Positions 8,264-18,674 of a stretch of 64,000 bases of DNA are shown one piece after another; position 1 is the first letter of the stretch, and every line of letters starts with the position of its first letter. Origin of the DNA: CAYTBN01 sp964542165 (lineage in GTDB: Bacteria > Myxococcota_A > UBA796 > UBA9615 > CAYRNR01); assembly GCA_964542165.1 (NCBI GenBank), contig CAZITQ010000012.1, forward strand, positions 10,710-74,709, in the 5' to 3' direction. The position numbers and the translations under genes were made by a program. The notes beneath the pieces are model-generated. The model did no database searches. It had not been told where the DNA came from and saw only the letters and a list, made by a program, of their open reading frames with translations.

Positions 8264-10903
8264 CTACGCGCGCCGTCGGAGCGCGATCAGTCCGAGGGCG
8301 AGGAACAGCGCCGCTCCGGTCGCCGGGCTCCCACGGCGATCCAGGTCGCAGTTGCAGTCACCGGCGCCCACATCGTCGTCATCGTCGTCGTCTCCGGTAC
8401 CCGTGTCGTCGTCCCCGGTGTCGTCGTCTCCGGTGTCGTCGTCTCCGGTGTCGTCATCCCCCGTGTCGTCGTCTCCGGTGTCGTCGTCTCCGGTGTCGTC
8501 GTCTCCGGACGGGCAGGCGTCCTCGTCCTCGTCGTCGGTGAGGCCGTCGCAGTTGTTGTCGATGCCGTCGTCGCAGACCTCGTCGGCGTCGGGATTCACG
8601 TCCGCGTCCGTGTCGTCGCACTCGTCGCAGGCGTCGAATCCGTCCCCGTCCAGGTCGTCGGGGTAGGCGTCCGCGTCCGCATCGTCGCAGTCGTCGCACT
8701 CGATCCAGCCGTCGCCGTCACCGTCGTGCTCGTCCTCGCCGACCTCGCCGTCGCAGTCGTTGTCCAGGCCGTCGCAGATCTCGGGGGCACCCACGTAGGT
8801 CTCGGCCAGATCGTCGTCGCAGTCCCCGTCGCAGGTGGTCTGGCCGTCCGCGTCGACGTCCAGCAGGTTGAGGTCCTCGTCCCCGTCGTCGCAGTCCCCG
8901 TCGCACACGCTCGCGCCGTCGGCGTCCTCGTCCAGTTCGTCGGTGTGCAGCGCCCCGTCACAGTCGTTGTCGATCCCGTTGCAGGGGATCTCATCCGCGC
9001 CCGGATAGACGTCGGCCGCCGTGTCGTCGCAGTCATCCGCGTTCTCGGTGTACCCGGCAGGCGGCCCGCAGTCCTCGACCGCCGGCTGGTTCGGATCGCC
9101 GTAGCCATCCCCGTCGTCGTCCAGGTAGTAGTCGTCCAGCGGCAGCTCCTCGTCCACGTCGCCGTCGCAGTCGTTGTCCAGTCCGTCGCAGATCTCCGGA
9201 GCATCCAGGTAGGTCGCGGCGTCCGCGTCGTCGCAGTCGCCGTCGCACTCGGTCATCCCGTCCCCGTCGTCGTCGGTCTCGTCGGGGTGGAGGGCGCCGT
9301 CACAGTCGTTGTCGATGTCGTCGCACTCGACCTCGGTGGCCCCGGGCAACACATCCGGATCCCCGTCGTCGCAGTCGCCGTCGCAGCTGGTCACGCCGTC
9401 CCCGTCCATGTCGAAGCAACACGAGAGGTTCTCGACTCCCGGGGTGCCCCGATCGCCGTCTCCATAGATCCAGGAGACGTCGGCGAGGCACCAGTACTCC
9501 TCACCGTCGTTGAGCGCGGCGTCCACGTGATCCGGGTCCAGGGACGCGGAGTAGCCGGTCTGGTGGGGCCAGGTACCGTCGGTCGTGTACTCCAGCGCGT
9601 CCACCACCAGGCCGTCGAGCTCCAGCACGATGGAGTCCGAGCTGTCGTCGTAGCTGTTGAGCAGGAAGTCGTCCCGCGCGAACACGTAATCCACCGTCGG
9701 CAGCCCGCCGTTGGTCGCGGCATCGTCATTGTTGGCCAGCAGGGCGAATCCGCCCGCCGGGACCACCAGGTCGGAGTCGACGGTGAAGGAGTCACCCCAG
9801 ACGTCGTCGCCCACCGTCCAGCCCACCAGGTTGAGGTCGAATCCGGCGGCGTTGTGGATCTCGAACCACTCGCCGTACTCCGCGTCCACCGCCGACGGGT
9901 CGTCGAGCCACTCGGTGATCACCACGTCGCCCTCGACCACGAAGTCCTCGTCCACCAGGCCGTCGCAGTCGTCGTCCGCGCCATTCTGTGCCTCGGTGGT
10001 GCCGACGTTGACCGCGGGATCCGCGTCGTCGCAGTCGTCGCCGCCGCAGTCGATGGCCAGGTAGCCGTCGCCGTCCGCGTCCACCTGGTCCACGGTGCCG
10101 TCGCAGTCGTTGTCGATGCCGTCACAGACCTCGGTGGCCCCGGGGTACTGCGCCGGATCCAGGTCGTCGCAGTCGCCGTCGCAGGCCGACACGCCGTCCC
10201 CGTCCAGGTCGTCGCTGCAGTCGGCGTCGTCGCAGTCGACGTCCCCGTCCCCGTCGTTGTCGACCCCGTCGTCGCACAGGGTCTCCAGGTCGGGACAGCT
10301 CACGGTGAAGTCGTCGAACAGCAGACCGTCCCCGGGGATGTCGTAGATCCAGTTGTCCCGCTCTGCCAGGTAGAAGCTGACCTGGTCGCCCAGCTGGGCC
10401 AGGGCCCACGACACGTCGATGACGATCTCGTGTTCCTCGCTGACGTCGTACTCGTTCAGGGTCAGGTCCTGGAACGTGTAGTAGGTCGCCCCGTCCCCGG
10501 AAATCCCGAGGCAGTCACCGTCGGGTGGATCATCCACCGCCCACGAGGTGGGGCAGTAATGCTCGTCGTCGTCGTTGTTGTAGAACGCGAAGGAGATCTC
10601 GGCAGACCCGCACAGGGAGAGGTCGTAGGTGGCGGTCTGGACCGCGGAATTCTGTGCCGAGTAGTAGCTGGCGGTCTGGGCCACGAGGGTCAGCCAGGAA
10701 TCACCGGTGGCCAGGGGATCCTCGAAGGAATACCCGCTGCGGCTCTCGTCGCTGCCCCAGAACACCCAGCCGTCGGGAAGGGCCTCGTCGTCGAAGTCCT
10801 CCGCCGCCATGACCTGGGCTCGACCCAGGGAAGGGGTGAAGACGATGAGCAGGAGGGGGATGACGAACGCGAACAGCAAGATGGTCTGGGGCCTCGGAAC
10901 CAT
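8264..10903 (-). CDS. Large MopE-repeat surface protein with lamin-tail-like domain and MYXO-CTERM-like tail
   Basis: An 879-residue exported protein starting at ATG 10901-10903 behind AAGGAGA. After the signal peptide, residues about 35-200 form a beta-sandwich resembling choice-of-anchor/laminin-like domains. Multiple MopE-type metal-binding repeats follow, with signature D.DGDG, GDCDD, PGA.E and CDG.DNDCDG. They are interrupted by a lamin-tail-like domain (near 325-480; 'VVITEWLDDPSAVDAEYGEW'). The C-terminus carries a seven-copy DDDTG linker, a C-N-C motif, a hydrophobic segment and Arg residues, like the tripartite MYXO-CTERM surface-sorting signal. MopE repeats are named from a copper-binding secreted protein; Ca2+ or Cu binding here is inference. 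The gene appears monocistronic. Confidence 0.85.
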   Translation of the reverse strand: MVPRPQTILLFAFVIPLLLIVFTPSLGRAQVMAAEDFDDEALPDGWVFWGSDESRSGYSFEDPLATGDSWLTLVAQTASYYSAQNSAVQTATYDLSLCGSAEISFAFYNNDDDEHYCPTSWAVDDPPDGDCLGISGDGATYYTFQDLTLNEYDVSEEHEIVIDVSWALAQLGDQVSFYLAERDNWIYDIPGDGLLFDDFTVSCPDLETLCDDGVDNDGDGDVDCDDADCSDDLDGDGVSACDGDCDDLDPAQYPGATEVCDGIDNDCDGTVDQVDADGDGYLAIDCGGDDCDDADPAVNVGTTEAQNGADDDCDGLVDEDFVVEGDVVITEWLDDPSAVDAEYGEWFEIHNAAGFDLNLVGWTVGDDVWGDSFTVDSDLVVPAGGFALLANNDDAATNGGLPTVDYVFARDDFLLNSYDDSSDSIVLELDGLVVDALEYTTDGTWPHQTGYSASLDPDHVDAALNDGEEYWCLADVSWIYGDGDRGTPGVENLSCCFDMDGDGVTSCDGDCDDGDPDVLPGATEVECDDIDNDCDGALHPDETDDDGDGMTECDGDCDDADAATYLDAPEICDGLDNDCDGDVDEELPLDDYYLDDDGDGYGDPNQPAVEDCGPPAGYTENADDCDDTAADVYPGADEIPCNGIDNDCDGALHTDELDEDADGASVCDGDCDDGDEDLNLLDVDADGQTTCDGDCDDDLAETYVGAPEICDGLDNDCDGEVGEDEHDGDGDGWIECDDCDDADADAYPDDLDGDGFDACDECDDTDADVNPDADEVCDDGIDNNCDGLTDDEDEDACPSGDDDTGDDDTGDDDTGDDDTGDDDTGDDDTGDDDTGTGDDDDDDDVGAGDCNCDLDRRGSPATGAALFLALGLIALRRRA
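8400..8504 (-). repeat. Seven tandem 15-bp units encoding DDDTG
   Basis: Seven near-identical 15-base units, (C/T)CCGGTGTCGTCGT-like on the plus strand, encode an Asp-rich linker before the C-terminal sorting tail. Near-identity at synonymous positions indicates recent slippage or gene conversion. The same unit recurs at 18320-18409 and in degraded form near 30031-30159. Confidence 0.9.
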
Positions 10904-10929
10904 GCCGGTCTCCTTGGTGGGTGGGCAGA

Positions 10930-10992
10930 GGGTGGGGCACCAGCCGTTCGATGAGGGTCAGCTGGGGCTGTCGGCCAGCCGGTGCCCCACCC
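10930..10992. repeat. 12-base perfect inverted repeat
   Basis: GGGTGGGGCACC at 10930-10941 is repeated in inverted orientation at 10981-10992 with a 39-base spacer. It lies in the 5' region of the leftward MopE gene and could be an operator pair or part of a REP-like element. Confidence 0.7.
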
Positions 10993-11063
10993 CCATGTCT
11001 CAGACGCAGGGGGCCGGCCCGAGGGGACATATTTATTGCTGGAACGACGGCGCTCGGCGCGCA

Positions 11064-11098
11064 CCTGTCGGGCCGCAGTGTCATTGCGGTCCGACAGG
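11064..11098. repeat. Strong hairpin, 14-bp stem with 7-base loop
   Basis: CCTGTCGGGCCGCA (11064-11077) pairs with 11085-11098 with one G-U wobble around the loop GTGTCAT. No T-tract follows, so an intrinsic terminator is unlikely, and the flanking genes diverge. Confidence 0.7.
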
Positions 11099-11241
11099 CT
11101 CGAGTGCGTCCTGGTCCGAACTTGAATCCCCGCGCCGGTGCGATCTGGATGGAGGTGGGGCCGGCCGGGCGGCTGGCTATCAGGGGGAGCCGCCCGAACC
11201 GGAACCCCACCCCGCTAGTCAGACGAGGGATTGGGAGCCGA

Positions 11242-11278
11242 GGGGACAATTAATTTGTCCGTGGGTCGAGATGTCCCC
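11242..11278. promoter_or_regulatory. GGGGACA inverted pair with AT-rich palindrome upstream of sigma operon
   Basis: GGGGACA at 11242-11248 and TGTCCCC at 11272-11278 face each other. Within the left half lies GGACAA-TTAAT-TTGTCC (11244-11260), a near-perfect palindrome and one of the few AT-rich spots here. It sits about 50-85 bases before the proposed sigma-factor start, fitting an operator or promoter, though a REP-like origin is equally possible. Confidence 0.4.
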
Positions 11279-11326
11279 ACTTGTCCATTGGGCACCGTCT
11301 ATGACAGACAGGAGGTTGTGGACCGC

Positions 11327-11935
11327 GTGATCCCCGGAACGAGCAGCGGACAGGAGTCCCCGACGCCCGAGAGCCTCCACGCGGCGGCGGTGTCGGGAGA
11401 CGCCGAGGCGCGCGAGGCGCTGGCCCGCGTGTGCCTGCCGCGGGTTCGGCGGCTCGTGCAGCTGTCGGTCGCCGCCGGTCCGGACGTGGAGGACGTGGCG
11501 CAGACCGCCATGGCGCGGGTGTTCGTCAGCCTGGAGAGCTTTCGGGGCGACGCCCGATTCCTGGTCTGGGTCGACCGGGTGACGGCGAACGTGATCAAGG
11601 ACCACTACCGGCGCAAGCGCTGGGCGGTATTCCAGCTGTTCGACGAGGACGTGGCGTCGGGACACTGGCGGGAGCCGGAACGACCCGACCAGGAGATGCA
11701 GCGCCATCGGGTGCTGGAGAGCCTCTCGAAACACATGGCCCGGTTGCGTCCCCGGTTGCGCCTCCCCCTGGTCCTCAGCCTGGTCCACGGCTACACCGTG
11801 CCCGAGATCGCCGGGATGCTCGACATCGGCAGAGAGGCGACCAAGAAGCGGCTCCTCCGGGGACGACGAGACCTGCTCAAGCGCGTGATGCGCGATCCCG
11901 TGTGTCGCGAGGCGTGCAAGGAGCTCGGCGGATGA
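11327..11935 (+). CDS. ECF-type RNA polymerase sigma factor
   Basis: About 202 residues from the GTG at 11327, placed 10 bases after GGAGG. Region 2 is visible as 'DVEDVAQTAMARVFVSLESFRGDARFLVWVDRVTANVIKDHYRRKR', shown here only to place its key DVEDVAQ and FRGDARF segments. Region 4 ends in 'PEIAGMLDIGREATKKRLLRGRRDLL', a helix-turn-helix whose key part is PEIAGMLDIG. It would direct RNA polymerase to a small regulon, probably including its own operon. The downstream gene is an anti-sigma-like protein whose ATG overlaps this stop (ATGA). Alternative starts are GTG 11318 (too close to the ribosome site) and a distant TTG at 11231. Chosen start is moderately certain; family is clear. Confidence 0.85.
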   Translation: MIPGTSSGQESPTPESLHAAAVSGDAEAREALARVCLPRVRRLVQLSVAAGPDVEDVAQTAMARVFVSLESFRGDARFLVWVDRVTANVIKDHYRRKRWAVFQLFDEDVASGHWREPERPDQEMQRHRVLESLSKHMARLRPRLRLPLVLSLVHGYTVPEIAGMLDIGREATKKRLLRGRRDLLKRVMRDPVCREACKELGG

Positions 11936-13404
11936 GGGCGATCTCCTGCCGGCGGGCGAGGCGGTGGTCGGACGAGCGCGCCATCGGCTGCGAACTCCCC
12001 CCCGGGCGGGTCGCCCGGCTGGATGCCCATCTCGAATCCTGTCCCGCCTGCGCCGAGCGGGAAGCCCTGGGGCGCGGGGTGGACCTCGCCGCGACGGAGG
12101 CGCCACTGGCCCCCCTCCCGCGCCTGCGAGAACGGCAGATGCTGGCGGCTCGTCCACCGATCCGAAGGGCACCGGGCCGGCGGAAGACCGTCCGCCGGAT
12201 CGTCGTCCCCTCGGCCCTCGCGGGGGCAGCGGTCGCGACCTTCGTTCTGGCACTGGTGTGGCTGGGAGCGCCCGCATCGCTCCTCCCCGGGGGTGAGGAT
12301 GGCGAGCTCGAGGCGCCCGGGGCGGAGGCCGCAGCGGTCGCGCCCGACCCCGCGATCGACCCCGCGCCCGAGCGGGTGCTCGCGGACGGGGGCTGGCTCG
12401 CCCTTCCCTGTTCCGAAGCGGAGACCGTGCTCTGGCTCGACGACGAATCCGCCGTCTCGGTGGCTCGCAACGACGCCCGGGAGGCCAGGTTCCGACTGGA
12501 GAACGGGCGGGTCGTCGCCGAGATCGGCCTCAACGAGCCGGGCTTCGTGTTCGTGGTCGAGACACCCCAGCTGGAGGTGATGGCCCGGGGTACGGTCTTC
12601 GTGGTGGATCTCGGCGAGGACGGCCGGGAGCTGGTGCGGGTGATCGAGGGGTCTGTCGATGTGCTGCCGCGCGGAGCCGGTGGGGAGGAGATCGTCGTCG
12701 CCGCGGGCCAGCAGCTTCGACCGGGGGACGGCGGGGCGGAGGCCCTCGAGCCAGGATCGCTGGTGTCGGACCTCGACGACAGCGGAGCGGAGCGGGCCGC
12801 ATCGTTGCTACGGACGCTGATCGAGCCGCACGAACCGCCCGAGGAACGCATCGACGACATGGAGTCGGGAGGCGAGGATCTGGCCCTGGTGACTTCGCCT
12901 CCTTCGCCGACCGTGGAGGCACTCACCCGCAAGGCGCAAGCCCACCAGCGCGCCAGGGAGTACGCGGAGGCCTGCGCCGTGTATCGCGATCTGATCCAGA
13001 GCTACCCGGACAGCGGGGCGGCCCGCAATACCCGGGTTGCCCTGGGCCAGATCGAGTTCGGCGCCAACGGGGATCCGGCCCGCGCGCTCGAGCAGTTCGA
13101 CGCCTACCTGCGCGACGCTCCCTCCGGAGTCCTGGCCGGAGAGGCCAGGCTGGGGCGGGTCCGCGTGCTGGCGGCGCTGGCGCGCCACGACGAGGTGGTC
13201 GAGGCGGCGGGGGAGTTCGCCGACCACCACCCGGAGAATCGTGCCCACGCCGAGGTCCTGCGGCTGCGCGGGGATGCCCATCGGCTCCAGGGGAGGCCGG
13301 CGGAGGCGGCTCGTGACTACGAGCAGGTGCTGGATCGCTGGGATTCCTCCCCCCAGGCCGATCTCGCGCGCGCTGCGCTGGCTGGCCTCGGCTCCACACC
13401 CTGA
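11932..13404 (+). CDS. Anti-sigma factor with zinc finger, FecR and TPR domains
   Basis: A 490-residue single-pass membrane protein. The N-terminus has a zinc-finger anti-sigma signature with H33, C37 and C40 (HLESCPAC), then a membrane segment at about 89-112. A periplasmic FecR-type domain follows at about 150-270, with 'VETPQLEVMARGTVFVVDL' containing the typical 'GT.F.V' turn and 'VIEGSVDVLPRG'. The C-terminal third has TPR repeats ('AREYAEACAVYRDLIQSYPDSG'). It likely binds the preceding sigma factor in the cytoplasm and transmits an envelope signal. Its ATG overlaps the sigma stop, and its stop overlaps the next start (TGATG), so the four genes to 15604 are one coupled operon. Confidence 0.85.
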   Translation: MRAISCRRARRWSDERAIGCELPPGRVARLDAHLESCPACAEREALGRGVDLAATEAPLAPLPRLRERQMLAARPPIRRAPGRRKTVRRIVVPSALAGAAVATFVLALVWLGAPASLLPGGEDGELEAPGAEAAAVAPDPAIDPAPERVLADGGWLALPCSEAETVLWLDDESAVSVARNDAREARFRLENGRVVAEIGLNEPGFVFVVETPQLEVMARGTVFVVDLGEDGRELVRVIEGSVDVLPRGAGGEEIVVAAGQQLRPGDGGAEALEPGSLVSDLDDSGAERAASLLRTLIEPHEPPEERIDDMESGGEDLALVTSPPSPTVEALTRKAQAHQRAREYAEACAVYRDLIQSYPDSGAARNTRVALGQIEFGANGDPARALEQFDAYLRDAPSGVLAGEARLGRVRVLAALARHDEVVEAAGEFADHHPENRAHAEVLRLRGDAHRLQGRPAEAARDYEQVLDRWDSSPQADLARAALAGLGSTP

Positions 13405-14588
13405 TGCCCGGGACCGCCATGGGTACCGCCACCACAAAACCGCTCTCCCCCAGTCCCACGGGGTGGATGTTCGCTGCGATCGCGCTGGTCGGTCTGGGGG
13501 TCGCGGCGCCGACGGGGGTGGCGCGCGCGGGCACGGCCCACACGGTCTACCTCCTGGCACCCGGGGATCCGGAGGGCGCCGACGACTACCGGGAGCTGTG
13601 GCGCGCCGTGCAGGCCCACCTGACCGCGCTGCCCGTGTCCGTTCGCCTGATGACCGTGGACGAGGCCGTCGACGATGCACTGGCCCTCGACCTCGCCCGG
13701 GACACCAACGCCCTGCTGGTGGCCTGGCTCTCCGCGGACCGGGACAAGGTCCACCACCTGGTACCGGCGCAGGGGGATCGGGGGCAGTCCCGGGATCTGG
13801 GCGGCGCCGGGGAGGGTTGGCTCGACCGATGCCAGGTCGTCGCCGCGATGATCCACGCCGAGCTGGGGGATCTGGAGGTGCTGCAGCAGGCGACCCTGGA
13901 GCCCGAGAACACGGAATCGCCTGGGGAAGCGAGCGAATCGAGCGACCAGCCCGAGACCGGTCCGCCGGTCGTCGATCCCGCGGAGACTGCCCCGGCGGTG
14001 ACGGGGAACGACGAGCTGGCCCGGCCGCCGGGGGATGGCGGCTCGAGTCCGCGGCGGACGAGGGCCCACCTGCTGATCAGCGCCGGCTACACCCTGTTCC
14101 GACCGTCGTCCGCGGCGGCGGCTCTCCACGGGGTGGGCTTCGGCCTCGGGCTCCGCGTGGGGCGCCACGTGGGGATCCACGCAGGGGCGGATCTCGGGCA
14201 GGCCACACCCCTGGCCATCGATGGCGGTGACGGCCGGATCGTCCGCTGGCCGGTCCGGCTGTCGGTGACCGGGGAGGTCGCCCTGGGGCGTCTCGACCTG
14301 ACGGGTCGGGCCGGCATTCTCCTCGACGTGTCCCGGGTCACGGATCTGAGCTTCTCCCCGGGGGACACGACGGCCCTGGACAACCGCCTGGACCTGGGCC
14401 TGGCCCTGGGAGTCGAGGCACGGTTCCGGATCCTCCCGTGGCTGGCCCCCTTCGTGGCGGCCGGTCTGGACCTCTACGACGGGAACCGCACCTACGAACT
14501 GTCCTCGCAGCCGGTGGCGAGTCGCGGGGCTGCCGTACCCAGGCTGGTGCTGGGGGCCACCTGGATTCTCGGGGAGACCGGGGAATGA
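13404..14588 (+). CDS. Envelope protein with C-terminal outer-membrane beta-barrel
   Basis: 394 residues. An N-terminal hydrophobic segment (about 22-41, ending ARAG) is a likely signal peptide. Residues 45-165 form an alpha/beta-like domain with no recognised motif ('HTVYLLAPGDPEGADDY'). A Pro/Glu/Ser-rich linker (170-220) leads to a C-terminal barrel-like region of alternating strands ('GVGFGLGLRVGRHVGIHAGADL'). This suggests a periplasmic sensor tethered to a small outer-membrane barrel. It is translationally coupled to the anti-sigma gene upstream and to the MopE lipoprotein downstream, so it may be part of the signal the sigma system monitors. Function otherwise unknown. Confidence 0.7.
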   Translation: MPGTAMGTATTKPLSPSPTGWMFAAIALVGLGVAAPTGVARAGTAHTVYLLAPGDPEGADDYRELWRAVQAHLTALPVSVRLMTVDEAVDDALALDLARDTNALLVAWLSADRDKVHHLVPAQGDRGQSRDLGGAGEGWLDRCQVVAAMIHAELGDLEVLQQATLEPENTESPGEASESSDQPETGPPVVDPAETAPAVTGNDELARPPGDGGSSPRRTRAHLLISAGYTLFRPSSAAAALHGVGFGLGLRVGRHVGIHAGADLGQATPLAIDGGDGRIVRWPVRLSVTGEVALGRLDLTGRAGILLDVSRVTDLSFSPGDTTALDNRLDLGLALGVEARFRILPWLAPFVAAGLDLYDGNRTYELSSQPVASRGAAVPRLVLGATWILGETGE

Positions 14589-15604
14589 CGATATCCCGTC
14601 GCCCCTGCCTCGAGACCCTGCTCCTGGTCTCGATCGCGCTGACCGCTCTTCCGGGGTGTGGCGAGGAGGTCGTGTCCCTCGATCCCGAGGATCCGACGCC
14701 GGCCGTCGACGGGGACGGCGACGGATTCTCCACCGCCGACGGGGACTGCGACGACACCGATGCGGATGTCCACCCCGACGCCGCGGAGGAATGCGACGAC
14801 GTGGACCACGACTGCGACGGCGAGGCCTACGTCGACGGCGACGGTGACGGGTACGACCTCTGCGACGACTGCGACGACACCGACGCGGGGGTGTACCCCG
14901 GTGCGGTGGAACTGTGCAACGGGGTGGACGACGACTGCGACGGCGACGTCAGCGGCGAGGAGGACGGGGACGGGGACGCCTTTCGCCTCTGCCACGGGGA
15001 CTGCGACGACGGTGACCCCACCATGAACCCGGGCGTCGACGACACGCCGTACGACGGGGTGGACAACGACTGTGACGGGGCCGACCTGCTGGACGTCGAT
15101 GGCGACGGCTTCGAATGGGACGGGATCGGGGGGGAGGACTGCGACGACGAGGAGGCCACGACGCACCCGGGCGCCCACGAGGAACCAGGGGACGGAGTGG
15201 ACTCCAACTGCGACGGGCTGGACGACCCGATCCTGGGCGAGAACTGCTACGGGGACGACACCGTCGTCGACGTCCCGGGCATCATCGACACCCAGAGCCT
15301 CTACTACAACGACGCCCAGGACGGACCCGCGGGCGAGGGTTTCTACCACGACGACGTGGAGTTCCAGGGCCAGGCCGGGACCCAGATCGAGATCATCCTT
15401 CACGAAGACGAGTTCTGGTTGGACCCCTACCTCTACGTCCTCGACGCCTATTGCCAGGTGATCGCCGAGGACGACAACAGCTACGGCAACGACGACGCGT
15501 ACATCCTGTTCGACGTGCCCGACGACGGCATCTACACCCTCGTGGTGACCTCCGCTGACGCATGGGAGGTCGGCGCCTACACGCTGGAGCTCCTGACGCC
15601 CTGA
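14585..15604 (+). CDS. MopE-repeat lipoprotein with PPC-like C-terminal domain
   Basis: 339 residues from ATG 14585, which overlaps the previous stop (ATGA). The signal peptide ends in the lipobox 'ALPGC', so the mature protein is lipid-anchored. Residues about 40-220 hold MopE-type repeats (GDCDDTDADVHP, CDDVDHDCDG and further copies) rich in Asp and Cys. The C-terminal 100 residues form a beta-rich domain resembling bacterial pre-peptidase C-terminal domains ('YILFDVPDDGIYTLVVTS'). It is the last gene of the sigma operon and the most obvious surface product of that regulon. It converges on the PLD gene with a single base between the two stop codons. Confidence 0.82.
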   Translation: MTISRRPCLETLLLVSIALTALPGCGEEVVSLDPEDPTPAVDGDGDGFSTADGDCDDTDADVHPDAAEECDDVDHDCDGEAYVDGDGDGYDLCDDCDDTDAGVYPGAVELCNGVDDDCDGDVSGEEDGDGDAFRLCHGDCDDGDPTMNPGVDDTPYDGVDNDCDGADLLDVDGDGFEWDGIGGEDCDDEEATTHPGAHEEPGDGVDSNCDGLDDPILGENCYGDDTVVDVPGIIDTQSLYYNDAQDGPAGEGFYHDDVEFQGQAGTQIEIILHEDEFWLDPYLYVLDAYCQVIAEDDNSYGNDDAYILFDVPDDGIYTLVVTSADAWEVGAYTLELLTP

Positions 15605-15605
15605 G

Positions 15606-17762
<2,157 letters not shown>

Positions 17763-17769
17763 GGGCCGG

Positions 17770-18510
17770 CTAGACTCCACACGTGATCTCGAGGGTGTAC
17801 GGCACGCCGCAGTCGTAGCCGGCGTCGGCGTTGACCACCACCTCGTAGGTGCCCGTGTCGTCGTGGCCGCCGGAGCCGTCGAAGCTCATGGACTCCTGTC
17901 CGCCGGGCCCCGCCGCGTCCATGGTGTCGATGAGGCCCACGTAGTTGTGGTCGATGTCGTCGAGCAGCCACAGCTCCAGCCGGATGTCCACGGTCTCGGG
18001 CACCGAGAGGACCGCCAGGTCGATGTAGAACCAGTCGAAGTAGCCATCCTCGACGAAGAGCAGGAACTTGTCGTCGTCCCCGGGCGCGTGGAGGAAGGAG
18101 TTGATCGTCTCGGTCTGTTCGGTCAGGTCGCCCAGGTCGTAGCCCTCGTCGTCGTTGGGCTCGTACTGATCGTAGCCGACCGAGTCCTCGTTGAGCCGGC
18201 CGTCGCAGTCGTTGTCCCACTCGTCACAGATGTCGTCCGCCCCCGGGTAGATCGCGTCGTTGGCGTCGTCGCAGTCCCCCTCGTCGGTCGTGTAGCCGTC
18301 GCCGTCCGCGTCCTCCACCCCCGTGTCGTCATCGCCGGTGTCGTCATCGCCCGTGTCGTCGTCTCCGGTGTCGTCGTCTCCGGTGTCGTCGTCTCCGGTG
18401 TCGTCGTCATCCGGCGGTTCGATGAACTCCGGGGGGCAGCCGGCCCACAGCAGAGCCGCCAGCAACAGCCACCCCGACCCCCTCCAGCCCCTCACGAAAC
18501 CGCCGTTCAC
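17770..18510 (-). CDS. DDDTG-linker lipoprotein with one MopE repeat and PPC-like domain
   Basis: 246 residues beginning at a GTG with AGGAGGT seven bases upstream. The signal peptide ends in 'LLWAGC', a good lipobox. A six-copy DDDTG linker spans about residues 34-63, followed by one MopE repeat (GDGYTTDEGDCDD, CDEWDNDCDG). The C-terminus is a beta-rich domain resembling pre-peptidase C-terminal domains ('YEPNDDEGYDLGDL', then 'YEVVVNADAGYDCGVPYTL'). It is probably a surface-exposed binding protein. It is the first gene of a two-gene unit with the phospholipase-D-like gene, so the two may act together at the cell surface. Confidence 0.82.
   Translation of the reverse strand: MNGGFVRGWRGSGWLLLAALLWAGCPPEFIEPPDDDDTGDDDTGDDDTGDDDTGDDDTGDDDTGVEDADGDGYTTDEGDCDDANDAIYPGADDICDEWDNDCDGRLNEDSVGYDQYEPNDDEGYDLGDLTEQTETINSFLHAPGDDDKFLLFVEDGYFDWFYIDLAVLSVPETVDIRLELWLLDDIDHNYVGLIDTMDAAGPGGQESMSFDGSGGHDDTGTYEVVVNADAGYDCGVPYTLEITCGV
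18320..18409 (-). repeat. Six tandem 15-bp units encoding DDDTG
   Basis: Six near-identical 15-base units encode the linker of the adjacent lipoprotein. They closely match the units at 8400-8504 even at synonymous positions. Confidence 0.9.
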
Positions 18511-18674
18511 GCCGATACCTCCTGTGAATCATGGTACCCCATCGGGTGCGCGTTGCGGTGGGTCAGTAGAGTCGCGTAGCGCGCCCGCGCGAGGGACGGA
18601 AATATCCGTCGCCTGAACCGGGTCCAGCGGCTAGGATGCGCGCGCGGGACGGGGTGGCCGAGCGGAAGGAAGCG

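Larger units (their letters stand above)
10904..11326. other. Divergent intergenic region with hairpins and REP-like repeats
   Basis: No convincing gene lies between the leftward MopE gene and the rightward sigma-factor gene. The region holds a 12-base inverted repeat (10930-10941/10981-10992), a 14-bp hairpin (11064-11077/11085-11098), and two diverged direct copies of a roughly 50-base block, each ending in GGGGACA followed by an AT-rich stretch (11023-11040 and 11242-11256). A TTG-initiated extension of the sigma frame crosses part of it but lacks a ribosome site. Confidence 0.7.

Noticed and set aside
11064..11098. Intrinsic terminator
   Set aside because: A strong stem but no T-tract, and the flanking genes are divergent, so nothing needs terminating there.
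11231..11326. TTG-initiated extension of the sigma factor
   Set aside because: No ribosome site and it covers the GGGGACA/palindrome region, so a GTG start at 11327 is preferred.
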